Origin: CAMCYM01 sp041191165
GTDB taxonomy: Bacteria; Bacteroidota; Bacteroidia; Flavobacteriales_D; Sanyastnellaceae
NCBI GenBank assembly: GCA_041191165.1
Contig: JBEEPJ010000004.1
Location: 1 to 28,407 of the forward strand
Reading direction: 5' to 3'
Length of the DNA stretch: 28,407 nt
Shown: positions 6,842 to 15,738 of the stretch, piece by piece
Position numbering within the stretch: position 1 is the stretch's first letter
Layout: each line of letters begins with the position of its first letter
Notes under the pieces: model-generated
Told to the model about the DNA's origin: nothing
Database searches by the model: none
What the model saw: the letters and a program-made list of their open reading frames with translations, nothing else
Program-made: the position numbers and the translations under genes

Positions 6842-8271
6842 GGGTGGAATTGACGGTGCGGCGGGTGGCGGGTGAAGTGCCGCGCATCGCAGTCGAGGGG
6901 GTGTTTCCCGCGGTGCCTGGCGGGTGGTTGGCGCAGTTGCCGGTTTGGCGGCCGGGGCGGTACGAGCGCCAGGATTTCGCGAAGTCCCTGTATCGTTTGG
7001 AGGTTTGGCGCCCGGAGTCCGGCTGGGTGTTTCAGGCCAAATCCGATCTCCACTCCTGGCCCATTCCCCCCGATGTCACCCGGTTGCGGTGGTCGTTCTT
7101 CGCCGGCATCCTCGATGCGGGCTCCACGTGGGTGGGTGAGGACCTTTTCTACATCAACCCGGTGAATTGCATGTTGTACGCCCCGGCGCACCCGGAGTGG
7201 TCCTTTGCCCTGGCGTTTCCGGACCTCGCCGCGGACTGGACGGTGGCCTCGGCCCTGCCGCGGGAGGGCGACCGTTGGATCGCCCGGGACGCGGATCACT
7301 TGTTCGATTCCCCGTGGGTGGCTTCGCCGGCGCTCCGGCACGCCGCCTTCGCATGCGCTGGCGTGGATTTTCACGTGTGGATGTACCGCGGAGACGGCGT
7401 GGATTGGGGCCGGTTGGTGGAGGACCACCGGCGGTTCACGGAAACGCAGGTGGGGTACTTCGGAGGGGAGTTTCCCGAGCCGGTGTATCACTACCTCTAC
7501 CTCCTGCCCGACCGGTCGGTGCGCCACGGGGTCGAGCACGCGGACAGCACGGTCATCGTCCTGGGACCCGACGCCCTCTCCGGCACCGACGAGGGATACG
7601 CCCACCTGATCGACGTGGGCTCACACGAGCTCTATCATGCCTGGAACGTCAAGCGCATCCGGCCCGCCGAGTGGATGCCCTACGACTTCACCCGCCCCCA
7701 CCCGAGCCGCATGGGCTACGTGGCGGAGGGGGTGACGACATACATGGGCGACTTGATGCTCCTCGAGTCCGGGGTCATCGACCTGCAGGGCTGGTGCGAC
7801 CGCATGGAACTGCTGCTCCACCGGCACGTCAACAATCCCGGCCGTTTGCAGCTCTCCGTGGCGGATTCGGGCTTCGATACCTGGCTGGACGGCTACGTGC
7901 CGGGCGTGCCGGGGCGCAAGGGCTCCATCTACGTCGAAGGGGCGGTGCTCGCTTTCCTCTGTGACGTGCGCATCCTGAAGGTCTCAGGGGGCAAGGCTTC
8001 CCTCCAAACCGCCATGCGCGCCCTCTGGAAAAGCCACGGCGAACCGAGGAGGGGCCTGACCGAAGCCGATTATTGGCAAGCGCTCGATGACGCCGCCGGC
8101 CCAGGGGGCGCCACCCGGGATTTGCGGGAGCGATTTTGCCAGGGGACGGAAGATACCTGGCCAGCACTCGTCGAAGCATTTGAAAGCCAAGGGTTGAAAC
8201 TCCACCGGCAGGAGAATCCCGACCGCGCGGGCTTCGACATTCAACTTGCCCCCCTACCGTCCAAGCGTTGA
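6838..8271 (+). CDS. M61 family (glycyl aminopeptidase-like) metallopeptidase
   Basis: This 477-residue protein has the M61 zinc site HELYH (H263, E264, H267), followed by AWNVKRIRP, a strong family marker. The downstream zinc ligand is E297 in AEGVTTYMGD. The N-terminal half is the beta-rich domain that precedes the catalytic domain in this family. Unlike the classical Sphingomonas enzyme, no C-terminal PDZ domain is evident; the protein ends soon after the helical domain. No signal peptide is seen from the ATG at 6838, so it is probably cytoplasmic. The start overlaps the pafA stop by ATGA, so it is the last gene of a coupled operon. It converges on the DUF4159 gene with 32 bp between stops. 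Confidence 0.87.
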   Translation: MRVELTVRRVAGEVPRIAVEGVFPAVPGGWLAQLPVWRPGRYERQDFAKSLYRLEVWRPESGWVFQAKSDLHSWPIPPDVTRLRWSFFAGILDAGSTWVGEDLFYINPVNCMLYAPAHPEWSFALAFPDLAADWTVASALPREGDRWIARDADHLFDSPWVASPALRHAAFACAGVDFHVWMYRGDGVDWGRLVEDHRRFTETQVGYFGGEFPEPVYHYLYLLPDRSVRHGVEHADSTVIVLGPDALSGTDEGYAHLIDVGSHELYHAWNVKRIRPAEWMPYDFTRPHPSRMGYVAEGVTTYMGDLMLLESGVIDLQGWCDRMELLLHRHVNNPGRLQLSVADSGFDTWLDGYVPGVPGRKGSIYVEGAVLAFLCDVRILKVSGGKASLQTAMRALWKSHGEPRRGLTEADYWQALDDAAGPGGATRDLRERFCQGTEDTWPALVEAFESQGLKLHRQENPDRAGFDIQLAPLPSKR

Positions 8272-8303
8272 TGGGCATTCCCCGCGCAAGCGGCAGGCCT
8301 GGT

Positions 8304-9053
8304 TTAGCGCCCTGGCTCTACACTGCCCGACAGGGCGAAGGTGACCAGGTTTGCGCCCATCCGCAGCGCCGCTTGCCGCAGTGACTCCGGGTCGCGGTGA
8401 ACCTGTGGGTCCTCCCATCCATCGCCCAAGTCGCTCTCCACATCGAGAAAACAGACCATCCGGCCCTCCCAGAAAAGGGCGTATGCACGCGGGGGCTCCC
8501 CGTCGTGTTCGTGGATCTTGGGGAGTCCGCGGGGAAAGGAGAAGGCCGATTGAAACACGGGATGCGCAGCTGGCAGTTCAACCCAATCCACCCCGGGCAA
8601 GACCTTGAGCATCTCCTTCCGAATAAATGGCTCCATGCCGTAATTGTCGGAGATGTGCAGAAAACCACCTGATCGCAGATAGGCTCCGAGGTTGCGCGCA
8701 TCCGCCGAGGAGAAGACCACATTGCCATGTCCCGTCATGTGCACGAAGGGATAGTCGAAGAGCTCGGGCGACCCCACATCCACATAAGGAGTCTCCTCCG
8801 AGAGCCGCATTCCCAACGTCCGGTTGCAAAAATCCACCAAATTGGGCAGTGCCGTGGGGTTGCTGTACCAGTCCCCCCCTCCACGGTATTGCAGCACCGC
8901 CAGCTGATACGTCCCCACAGCATTCTCCTGGGCCCGTCCTTCCCCCGCGCTTGTCACGGCCAGGGACCCCAACAAAAAACAGCGCACCGCCCACAACCTC
9001 CAGTGCATTGAAGCCCAGTACTTCACGAAAAATACCTTCCCGGAGCGAAACAT
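8304..9053 (-). CDS. Exported DUF4159 domain protein
   Basis: This 249-residue protein matches DUF4159 in its central part: YPFVHMTGHGN, then LGAYLRSGGFLHI, SDNYGMEPFIR and FWEGRMVCF. The domain has a glutamine-amidotransferase-like fold and no established reaction. The N terminus holds a signal peptide (hydrophobic stretch around RCFLLGSLAVTSA, ending near GRAQ), so it acts in the periplasm or outer membrane. An upstream ATG at 9080 is in frame, but the ATG at 9053 is preferred because a perfect -7 element (TACCTTTG) lies between the two and ends 4 nt before it; transcripts from that promoter could not include the 9080 start. The gene is divergent from secDF. Confidence 0.87.
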   Translation of the reverse strand: MFRSGKVFFVKYWASMHWRLWAVRCFLLGSLAVTSAGEGRAQENAVGTYQLAVLQYRGGGDWYSNPTALPNLVDFCNRTLGMRLSEETPYVDVGSPELFDYPFVHMTGHGNVVFSSADARNLGAYLRSGGFLHISDNYGMEPFIRKEMLKVLPGVDWVELPAAHPVFQSAFSFPRGLPKIHEHDGEPPRAYALFWEGRMVCFLDVESDLGDGWEDPQVHRDPESLRQAALRMGANLVTFALSGSVEPGR

Positions 9054-9057
9054 AAGA

Positions 9058-9065
9058 CAAAGGTA
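9058..9065 (-). promoter_or_regulatory. -7 promoter element of the DUF4159 gene
   Basis: The minus strand reads TACCTTTG, an exact match to TAnnTTTG, 4 nt before the ATG at 9053. It decides the start codon of this gene. Confidence 0.65.
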
Positions 9066-9108
9066 GTTCGTAGGTTGCATTCAACCCGGCCGTTGTCGGG
9101 ATTTCGGT

Positions 9109-9116
9109 TATATTTG
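9109..9116 (+). promoter_or_regulatory. -7 promoter element of secDF
   Basis: TATATTTG is an exact TAnnTTTG match, ending 24 nt before the secDF ATG. In contrast to its neighbour, this spacing leaves a short untranslated leader of roughly 15-20 nt. Confidence 0.6.
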
Positions 9117-9140
9117 CGCCCCTGAAAACAAACTTGCGTC

Positions 9141-12071
9141 ATGCAAAATAAAAACGCAGTCCTCCTTTTCACCTCGCTGCTGGTTTTGGCTACCCTGTAC
9201 ACGCTGAGCTTCAGCTGGGTAGCGAACAATTATGAGAAAAAGGCGGATGACCACGGAAAGTACGTGGCCGACACCCTGCTCGAGAAGAATCTGATCCCGC
9301 AAAATGCCTATGATGCCGAGCTGGATCGCGCCGCGCGTGCTTACCTCCGAGATTCTGCCGATGCGGAGATCTACCCGCTGTTGGGATTCACGTACCGTGA
9401 GGTAAAAGAGCGCGAGTTGAACTTGGGATTGGACTTGCAGGGCGGGATGAGCGTCACCCTGGAGGTCAGCGTCCCCGAGCTGATGGTCGCACTGAGTGAT
9501 TACAGCCAGAACGAGCGCTTTGTGAAGGCCATCAACGATGCGAAAGCCGCCCAAAAATCCTCTACAGGTGAGGATTTTGTCGCCCTCTTCGGTCAGGCTT
9601 GGAAGGCATCTTCGACGGGAACTGAGGACCTGTGGCGGATTTTCCACACTTCGGAAAACCGAGACCTCTTCCCCTCTGAACTCTCTGACGATGAAGTGCT
9701 TGAAATCCTTCAGCGCGAATCGGAGACCGCCATTCAGAACACAGAGAACATCATCCGCAAGCGGATTGACCAGTTGGGCGTGGCCCAGCCCAACGTCCAG
9801 CGGGTCAGTGGCGGCCGCATCCTGGTCGAGTTGCCTGGCATCAACGACAAGGAGCGTGCGCGGAAGCAGTTGAAGTCCACCGCGAACCTGGAGTTCTGGG
9901 AGACTTACTTCAATGACGAGGTGTTCCAACGCATCAGCGCTGCCAACGATGCCTTGGGCCTGGCCATGGCACCCGAGCTCGCGGCGGATACGACCCGCAC
10001 GGCGGACTCGCTCAGCTTGGAGGAGCGCCGTGCCGCCAACCCCCTCTTCGCCGTGTTTCAACCCGAAGTTCAGCAGCGTTCCGCCGTCGTCGGTTACAGC
10101 GCGGTGTCGGATACGAGCCAGGTGAATGCACTGCTCGCCCGCCCCGAGGCTTTGGCGGCCTTGGGTGCTGACCTGCGGTTGATGTGGGAGGCCAAACCCA
10201 CCGACAACATCGCCCGCCTCTACGCCATCAAAGACGCCAGCGGAAAAGGCAAGGCGGAACTCTCCGGCAAGTCCATCGTGAGCGCCAGCGTTTCGTACGA
10301 CGAAATCGGAGATGTCGTGGTTTCGATGACCATGAACTCGGAAGGTGCCGCGATCTGGAGCGCCATGACGGAGCGTTGTGCCAACCAAAACCAGCGTGCC
10401 GTGGCCGTGGTCTTGGACAACTTGGTCTTCAGCGCGCCCAATGTTCAGACGGCCATCGCCAACGGACGTTCGCAGATCAGCTTCGGCTCTAACCAGTCCA
10501 TGGAGGATAAGCTGCGTGAAGCGGAGGATCTGAGCGGATTGCTCAAGGCCGGTGCCCTCCCCGCTCCCGCGCGCATCGTGGACGAGTACAACGTAGGTGC
10601 CCAGCTCGGGGATGACAACATCCGCTCGGGATTGTGGGCCTTTGTGCTGGCGTTGATTGCGGTATTGGGTTACATGGTGTTCTACTACCGCCGTGCGGGT
10701 TGGGTGGCGAATTTGGCCTTGATGGCGAACCTGCTGTTCCTCATCGGCGCCCTGGCGTCGCTCGGTGCTGCCCTGACGCTGCCCGGTATTGCGGGTATCG
10801 TCCTCACCATCGGTATGGCGGTGGACGCAAACGTGTTGATTTTCGAGCGTATCCGCGAGGAAATGCGCAACGGAAAGGCCTATTCCGTGGCGCTTCGTGA
10901 GGGCTTTTCGAAGGCCTACAGCTCCATCTTGGACGCGAACATCACCACCTTGCTGACGGCCATCGTGTTGTACAGCTTCGGAACGGGTTCCATCCGCGGT
11001 TTTGCGACGGTGCTCATCATCGGTATTTTCACTTCGCTCTTCAGCGCCATCGTGCTCACGCGTCTCGTGTTCTTCAATCTGCTCGAACGCAAGAAGAGCG
11101 TGTCTTTCGGATCTCCGCTCACGCTGAATTTGCTGACGAATACGCATTATGATTTCGTCAAGAACCGCAAGAAGTTCTACCTCGCCAGCGCTGTTGTGGT
11201 GGTATTGGGTCTGGGTTCACTCCTCACCCGCGGGCTGCAAATGGGGGTGGAATTCTCAGGGGGAACGACCTTCGATATCGCTTTCGACCAGCCCGTCAAC
11301 ATCGATGAGGTGCGCAGCACCCTGGCCCAGGCATTCTCAGAGGATGGCAAGCCCGGCAACCCTGTCGTCCAGACGAAAGATGGCCAGAACAAGTTCCGGG
11401 TCACCACGAACTACATGATCAACAACCCCTCCGAAACCCAGGACGAGGACATCCAAACTGCGCTCAATTCGGGGCTCTCCTCCTTGGGCACAGGTTACAA
11501 AATCGAACAGTACAACAAGGTCGACTCCACCATCTCCGACGACTTCCGGACGGGAGCTTACTATGCCACGGTGTTCTCCTTGCTCATCATCTTCTTGTAC
11601 ATCTTCATCCGTTTCCGGAAGTGGCAGTATGGATTGGGGGCTGTACTTGCTTTGATGCACGACGTATTGATCGTGTTGGGGGTATTCAGCCTGCTCTCGG
11701 GTATCCTGCCGTTCACCATGGAGGTGGATCAGGCGTTCATCGCTGCGATCTTGACGGTGATTGGATATTCCATCAATGATACGGTGGTCGTGTTTGACCG
11801 CATTCGGGAAACGCTGGGCATCTATGGCAACAAGCACAGCGCCGAGCGCAACACGAACGATGCATTGAATGAGACGTTGAGCCGGACACTCAATACCTCG
11901 TTGACCACCTTCGTGGTGTTGCTGACCATTTTCCTGCTGGCCGGCGACAACATCAAGTCGTTCGTGTTCGCCCTGATGGTCGGTGTAGCCGTGGGTACGT
12001 ACAGCTCGATTTTCATCGCTTCGCCGATTACGCTCGACTTCACGCGCAAGAAGGAAGACGCAGCCGCTTGA
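9141..12071 (+). CDS. secDF: Fused protein-export membrane protein SecD-SecF
   Basis: This 976-residue protein carries SecD and SecF in one chain, the arrangement usual in Bacteroidota. It uses the proton motive force to complete translocation by the Sec channel. Visible in order are an N-terminal transmembrane helix, the GLDLQGG motif near residue 98, the large periplasmic domain, and the SecD membrane block with LTIGMAVDANVLIFERIREE. From about residue 665 comes the SecF half with GVEFSGGTTF, a membrane block containing ALMHDVLIVLG, and GYSINDTVVVFDRIRE. The RND aspartates and the FERIRE/FDRIRE repeats are intact in both halves. The gene stands alone: divergent promoters on its left and a strong terminator on its right. 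Base composition is less extreme than that of the neighbouring genes. Confidence 0.97.
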   Translation: MQNKNAVLLFTSLLVLATLYTLSFSWVANNYEKKADDHGKYVADTLLEKNLIPQNAYDAELDRAARAYLRDSADAEIYPLLGFTYREVKERELNLGLDLQGGMSVTLEVSVPELMVALSDYSQNERFVKAINDAKAAQKSSTGEDFVALFGQAWKASSTGTEDLWRIFHTSENRDLFPSELSDDEVLEILQRESETAIQNTENIIRKRIDQLGVAQPNVQRVSGGRILVELPGINDKERARKQLKSTANLEFWETYFNDEVFQRISAANDALGLAMAPELAADTTRTADSLSLEERRAANPLFAVFQPEVQQRSAVVGYSAVSDTSQVNALLARPEALAALGADLRLMWEAKPTDNIARLYAIKDASGKGKAELSGKSIVSASVSYDEIGDVVVSMTMNSEGAAIWSAMTERCANQNQRAVAVVLDNLVFSAPNVQTAIANGRSQISFGSNQSMEDKLREAEDLSGLLKAGALPAPARIVDEYNVGAQLGDDNIRSGLWAFVLALIAVLGYMVFYYRRAGWVANLALMANLLFLIGALASLGAALTLPGIAGIVLTIGMAVDANVLIFERIREEMRNGKAYSVALREGFSKAYSSILDANITTLLTAIVLYSFGTGSIRGFATVLIIGIFTSLFSAIVLTRLVFFNLLERKKSVSFGSPLTLNLLTNTHYDFVKNRKKFYLASAVVVVLGLGSLLTRGLQMGVEFSGGTTFDIAFDQPVNIDEVRSTLAQAFSEDGKPGNPVVQTKDGQNKFRVTTNYMINNPSETQDEDIQTALNSGLSSLGTGYKIEQYNKVDSTISDDFRTGAYYATVFSLLIIFLYIFIRFRKWQYGLGAVLALMHDVLIVLGVFSLLSGILPFTMEVDQAFIAAILTVIGYSINDTVVVFDRIRETLGIYGNKHSAERNTNDALNETLSRTLNTSLTTFVVLLTIFLLAGDNIKSFVFALMVGVAVGTYSSIFIASPITLDFTRKKEDAAA

Positions 12072-12105
12072 TAGAATCATCCCGGACCGAGAGGTCATGG
12101 GAGGT

Positions 12106-12146
12106 AAAAAAAGGCGTTGGACCGAGGGGTCCAACGCCTTTTTTGT
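12106..12146. terminator. Bidirectional rho-independent terminator
   Basis: A perfect 11-bp stem (GGCGTTGGACC at 12113-12123 with its complement at 12128-12138) has a GAGG loop and is flanked by seven A on the left and six T on the right. It can end transcription of secDF from the left and of the M1 peptidase gene from the right. Confidence 0.93.
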
Positions 12147-12177
12147 TTGCGCGCCGAGGGGGAGGTGGGAAGGAGGG

Positions 12178-15100
12178 TCAGCGTCGGAGGGTGGAGCGCA
12201 AGAGGTTGAAGGGGTTCATTTCGAGCAGGTTGAGCGACCACGTCACCCGGTTCCATGGGGCGTAGGTGCCGCCGGGGCCAGTCTGGATGTCGTCCCACAG
12301 GGGGAGCTGGATGCGCATGGCGCCGTTGCCCAGGTTGAGGGCGAGACCGGTGGAGGCGTGGGCATCTTGGTTGCCCGCGAGGAGGGCGCCCGCATAGACG
12401 GCCAGGGGCAGTTTCATGGGGATGTCCCAGTCAAAACGGATGGAAGCCATGCGCCGGTCGGCTTGGATTTCGCCGGGAATGAAAGGGAGGGCGCCTTGGT
12501 CCTCGGCGACCTGGCGGCCCCAAAGGCCATCCGCAGAGCCCCGCTGGAAGAACAGGTGATCCGCCATGGGATCGACCAGGCCGGATGCCCCGCTCGCCTG
12601 GAGGGGATAGATGCCGGCATCGCCCGCCACCCAGCCGAGATAGCCCCGCCAACGGAACTTATTGTCGTCGCGGTCATACGAGGTCGCGCCGCGAAACGCA
12701 AAGGAGAAGACGTGCGCCGTGCCCGCGTCGTTCCAGGGGAGGAATCCGTCGTCCCAGGTGCCGTCCAGGCCCACCCTGCCCGCTTCGGCGGCGGCGGACT
12801 GAATGCCTCGGTACTCGATCGCGTACTCGGTTCGGGTTCTGTCCAGGCGATAATCCACCGTGTATCGGGCGCGCAGGGAACGGGTTTGGCTTACATCCAC
12901 GTAGGGAAGATGCAAGGCGTCACCGGGTTCCCAAGTGGACAGTTTTCGCGCCCCCTCCACCCAGAGCTCTGACTTGAGCCCGGAATTGGGTACGGCATTC
13001 CAAATGCGGCGAACGTGCCAGGAAGACCGGCGGTAAGCGCGGTCCGGCCCGTCCATGAAACTCCGGAGATCCAGGCCCGCAGAACCCTGACGCCGGTTCA
13101 GTTCCACCGCCGCCGTTCCGACGAGACGGTCACTGCCCCACGCATACATGGGCATCGCCCGCCACTGAAAATCCCGGAAAGGCAGGGGGGCGTTGTGCAA
13201 GATCAGTCCCGTCATGGCCCCATCCTCCGTGTTCCATCCCACGCTCGGGAACCAGAAGAGCTGCGTCCGGTCCTCCCGATCCAACCGCGTCAGCATGCGC
13301 ACCGAGATCGGCTCCACCCGCCGCAGAATCCCCTGGGTGCGGACCCCATTGTTCTTGCGGTCGTACTCCAAGGTCGCGGCCTGCGCATCGAGTCGAATCT
13401 CGCGCACCTTGCCCGCGAGTTCGGCGGGCGGCGTGAGCCGGACGACCGTGCGCTCTCCCGACGGCAGTCCCGGGAACCAGCCCGCGGGGACCGGCCCTTC
13501 CTCCGTCATGTAGCTCAGGGAGAAGGGGCCGGGGATTTGGCCCCAATTGAGCACCTTCACCTCCCAAGCCCCCTCCCGTTCGCGCGCGCCCAGCAAGCGG
13601 TAATCGGTCGCGCCCGATGTCCGGACCAAATCCTCAAAAAACCACCCCAGCGACTCCCCGGTCGAGGCCTCCAATGCCGCCCGCAGGTCCTCGGGAGTCG
13701 GGTGCTTGAACTTCCACGCCTCGAAATACGCCCGCATCGCCGCATCGAAGCGCGCATCGCCGAGGTAGGCCCGCAGGTGCCCGAAGGCCGCCGCCGTCTT
13801 TTTGTACACGATGGCCCCGTAGTTGAGCGAAGTGAACGCATCCGAATGGCACTGCATGGGCTGATCCAGCCCCAGCCGCGCCGAGAGCAAGTAGCTGAGC
13901 TCATCGCGACGCGGATACGCCCACGACTCCACCTCCGCAAAGTCCCACCAGAAGGGCTGCTCGGGCTTGAGGAACCCCGCCAGCCGCAGCGAATCGCCGT
14001 ACTTGGTGGTGAAATAACGCGTCTCGTTGAACGAGTTGATGCCCTCATCCATCCACGCATTCACCCGCTCGTTGGAGCCGAGGATGCCATAGAACCAGTT
14101 ATGCCCCACTTCATGCACGATGACCGTTTCCAAGGCCAAATCGCTCCCCACCCCCCCGATCACAGTCACATTCGGGTACTCCATCCCGCCACCTGCCGAG
14201 ATGGTGCCATCCACCGCAGTCACCTGGTTATAGGGGTACTCCCCGTTCCAGAGCGAGTAGTAATACGTCCCATCTGCCAGATACTCAGGGGCCCGCTTCC
14301 ACAACCGCGCTGACTCCGGGGTGAACAGGGCCCAAGTGGTGACCTTCCGGCCCGACTGCGGCAAGGCCACCTCGCCCTTGAGCACCCACCACCGCTTGTC
14401 GGCAAACCAGGCGAAGTCGTGCACATTGCTCGCCCGGTAACGCAGCGTCTTGGTCCGCTTCGACGAGGGCGGAAAGGCATTGGAGGCCGGCTTGTCGAGG
14501 GACGCCTCCAGCTGCGCCGTCGTCCAGTCCGACAGCGAATCGAGCCGGCGCTGCTCCCGGGCGTTGTCCGCCCATCCTTCCACCCAATCGCCCGTTGAGC
14601 CCACCGTGTAATTCTCTGGCAACGTGATTTTTACGTCGAAAGAGCCAAACTCCGAGTAGAATTCACCCTGGTTGAGATACGGCATCTCGTGCCACCCGTC
14701 CCGGTCGTACACCGCCGGCTTGGGGTACCACTGGGTGATCTGGTAGCTCTCGCCGATATGCCCGAGGCGCGAAATGCTGCCCGACGGCAGCTTCACCCGG
14801 AACGGCGTCTCGTACACCACCGATTCGCCCGGCCGCAGCGGCTGCGCGAGCTCGAGGCGCACGATGTCGATGTGTTCCGGGTGGAAAGACCACTGGGCAT
14901 CGACGCCATTGACCTTGAAGTCCAGCGAATCGATGCCGCCGAGGTCGCGCTGCATGGCGTAAAACATGAAAAAATTGCCATCGCGGTAGAGCTGGCGGGC
15001 CAGGGCCGTATTGCCATTCGCGTAGGCGTTAGGCCAAACATGAATCCACAAAAACTTCAGCGGTTCCGGGCCGTTGTGGCGGTAGGTGGTGCGGATTTGG

Positions 15101-15267
15101 CCTTGAATCTCATGGGCCTGGTCATCGAGCGAAACTTCGATTTCGTGGTCGACCTGTTGCTGAAAGTACGGGGCGCGGGGCGCATCCTGCGCCTGGATTC
15201 CCCCGCCGGCGCAGAGGAGGGTGGTGGCCAGGGCAAACCCGGCGAAGTGGAGGATTTTCATTTCCAT
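12178..15267 (-). CDS. Secreted M1-family metallopeptidase with long C-terminal extension
   Basis: This 1029-residue protein starts with a signal peptide (MEMKILHF, hydrophobic core, cleavage near GIQAQ). The N-terminal beta domain is followed by an M1 catalytic domain. GGGMEYP stands in for the GAMEN substrate motif. The zinc site is HEVGH (H385, E386, H389), followed by NWFYG, and the third ligand is E408 (WMDEGINSF) at the expected distance. About 450 residues follow the catalytic region; they are rich in aromatic and alternating polar residues and may form a beta-structured outer-membrane or surface domain (inference). The frame is open to 15531, but that extension has no family character and overlaps the tatA promoter. 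The start may also be the ATG at 15261. A weak -7-like TAACTTGC lies at 15286-15293, 18 nt upstream. Confidence 0.9.
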   Translation of the reverse strand: MEMKILHFAGFALATTLLCAGGGIQAQDAPRAPYFQQQVDHEIEVSLDDQAHEIQGQIRTTYRHNGPEPLKFLWIHVWPNAYANGNTALARQLYRDGNFFMFYAMQRDLGGIDSLDFKVNGVDAQWSFHPEHIDIVRLELAQPLRPGESVVYETPFRVKLPSGSISRLGHIGESYQITQWYPKPAVYDRDGWHEMPYLNQGEFYSEFGSFDVKITLPENYTVGSTGDWVEGWADNAREQRRLDSLSDWTTAQLEASLDKPASNAFPPSSKRTKTLRYRASNVHDFAWFADKRWWVLKGEVALPQSGRKVTTWALFTPESARLWKRAPEYLADGTYYYSLWNGEYPYNQVTAVDGTISAGGGMEYPNVTVIGGVGSDLALETVIVHEVGHNWFYGILGSNERVNAWMDEGINSFNETRYFTTKYGDSLRLAGFLKPEQPFWWDFAEVESWAYPRRDELSYLLSARLGLDQPMQCHSDAFTSLNYGAIVYKKTAAAFGHLRAYLGDARFDAAMRAYFEAWKFKHPTPEDLRAALEASTGESLGWFFEDLVRTSGATDYRLLGAREREGAWEVKVLNWGQIPGPFSLSYMTEEGPVPAGWFPGLPSGERTVVRLTPPAELAGKVREIRLDAQAATLEYDRKNNGVRTQGILRRVEPISVRMLTRLDREDRTQLFWFPSVGWNTEDGAMTGLILHNAPLPFRDFQWRAMPMYAWGSDRLVGTAAVELNRRQGSAGLDLRSFMDGPDRAYRRSSWHVRRIWNAVPNSGLKSELWVEGARKLSTWEPGDALHLPYVDVSQTRSLRARYTVDYRLDRTRTEYAIEYRGIQSAAAEAGRVGLDGTWDDGFLPWNDAGTAHVFSFAFRGATSYDRDDNKFRWRGYLGWVAGDAGIYPLQASGASGLVDPMADHLFFQRGSADGLWGRQVAEDQGALPFIPGEIQADRRMASIRFDWDIPMKLPLAVYAGALLAGNQDAHASTGLALNLGNGAMRIQLPLWDDIQTGPGGTYAPWNRVTWSLNLLEMNPFNLLRSTLRR

Positions 15268-15309
15268 ATGACGCGGTAATGGCGGGCAAGTTACAACGCC
15301 GCTGCGCTG

Positions 15310-15317
15310 TACCTTTG
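15310..15317 (+). promoter_or_regulatory. -7 promoter element of the tatA-like gene
   Basis: TACCTTTG is an exact TAnnTTTG match, ending 4 nt before the ATG at 15322 and 13 nt before a second in-frame ATG at 15331. Confidence 0.6.
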
Positions 15318-15321
15318 GGGC

Positions 15322-15738
15322 ATGGGAGCGATGGAAATCGTAGTCATCTTGCTGATTTATCTCCTGCTCTTCGGGGCGAAGGGGGTGCCGACGTTGGCGC
15401 GGTCCCTCGGCACGGCCCTGCGCCAGGTGCGGGCGGCGACGGATGAGATTCAGCGGGAAATCCTGAGCAGTGCGAACGAGGTGCAATCGGAGGTGCGGAC
15501 GGTGCGGCGGACCACGGAGGCGGCCGGTCACGGGACGGTGACACAGGGGCCGGTGGCGGCGGCGAAGCCGGAGCCCGGGCCGGCTGAGGCGACTGAGGCG
15601 AACGAGGAGGCGACAGCGCCCAAGCCGGAGGGGGCGGTTGAGGGGGCGACGGCGACGCAGCCGGAGGGGGCGAAGCCCGAGCCGGGGGCTGAGGCGGGGA
15701 AGGCGGGGGCGGACGCCGGGGGGACCGCGGAGGGATGA
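15322..15738 (+). CDS. tatA: TatA/TatB-family twin-arginine translocase subunit
   Basis: This 138-residue protein has one N-terminal transmembrane helix (VVILLIYLLLFGAKGVPTL) with the FG hinge, then an amphipathic helix (ARSLGTALRQVRAATDEIQ), the TatA/B architecture. TatA forms the pore for export of folded proteins. In Bacteroidota one TatA-type protein often serves with TatC, which is not in the window. From about residue 65 the tail is low complexity, with Ala, Glu, Pro and Gly repeats such as KPEPG and QPEGA, and is probably disordered. Translation could begin at 15322 or at the ATG at 15331 (MEIVV). Its stop overlaps the next start by ATGA. TatA and TatB cannot be told apart by sequence here. 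Confidence 0.85.
   Translation: MGAMEIVVILLIYLLLFGAKGVPTLARSLGTALRQVRAATDEIQREILSSANEVQSEVRTVRRTTEAAGHGTVTQGPVAAAKPEPGPAEATEANEEATAPKPEGAVEGATATQPEGAKPEPGAEAGKAGADAGGTAEG

Noticed and set aside
9054..9080. Upstream ATG of the DUF4159 gene
   Set aside because: The exact -7 element at 9058-9065 lies within this extension, so the transcript would begin after that start codon.
9108..11147. 679-codon minus-strand frame opposite secDF
   Set aside because: The composition is Arg/His/Gln-rich shadow translation of a strongly conserved plus-strand gene, with no domain of its own.
15268..15531. N-terminal extension of the M1 peptidase frame
   Set aside because: The added 88 residues are Arg/Pro/His-rich, overlap the tatA gene and its promoter, and precede an obvious signal peptide.
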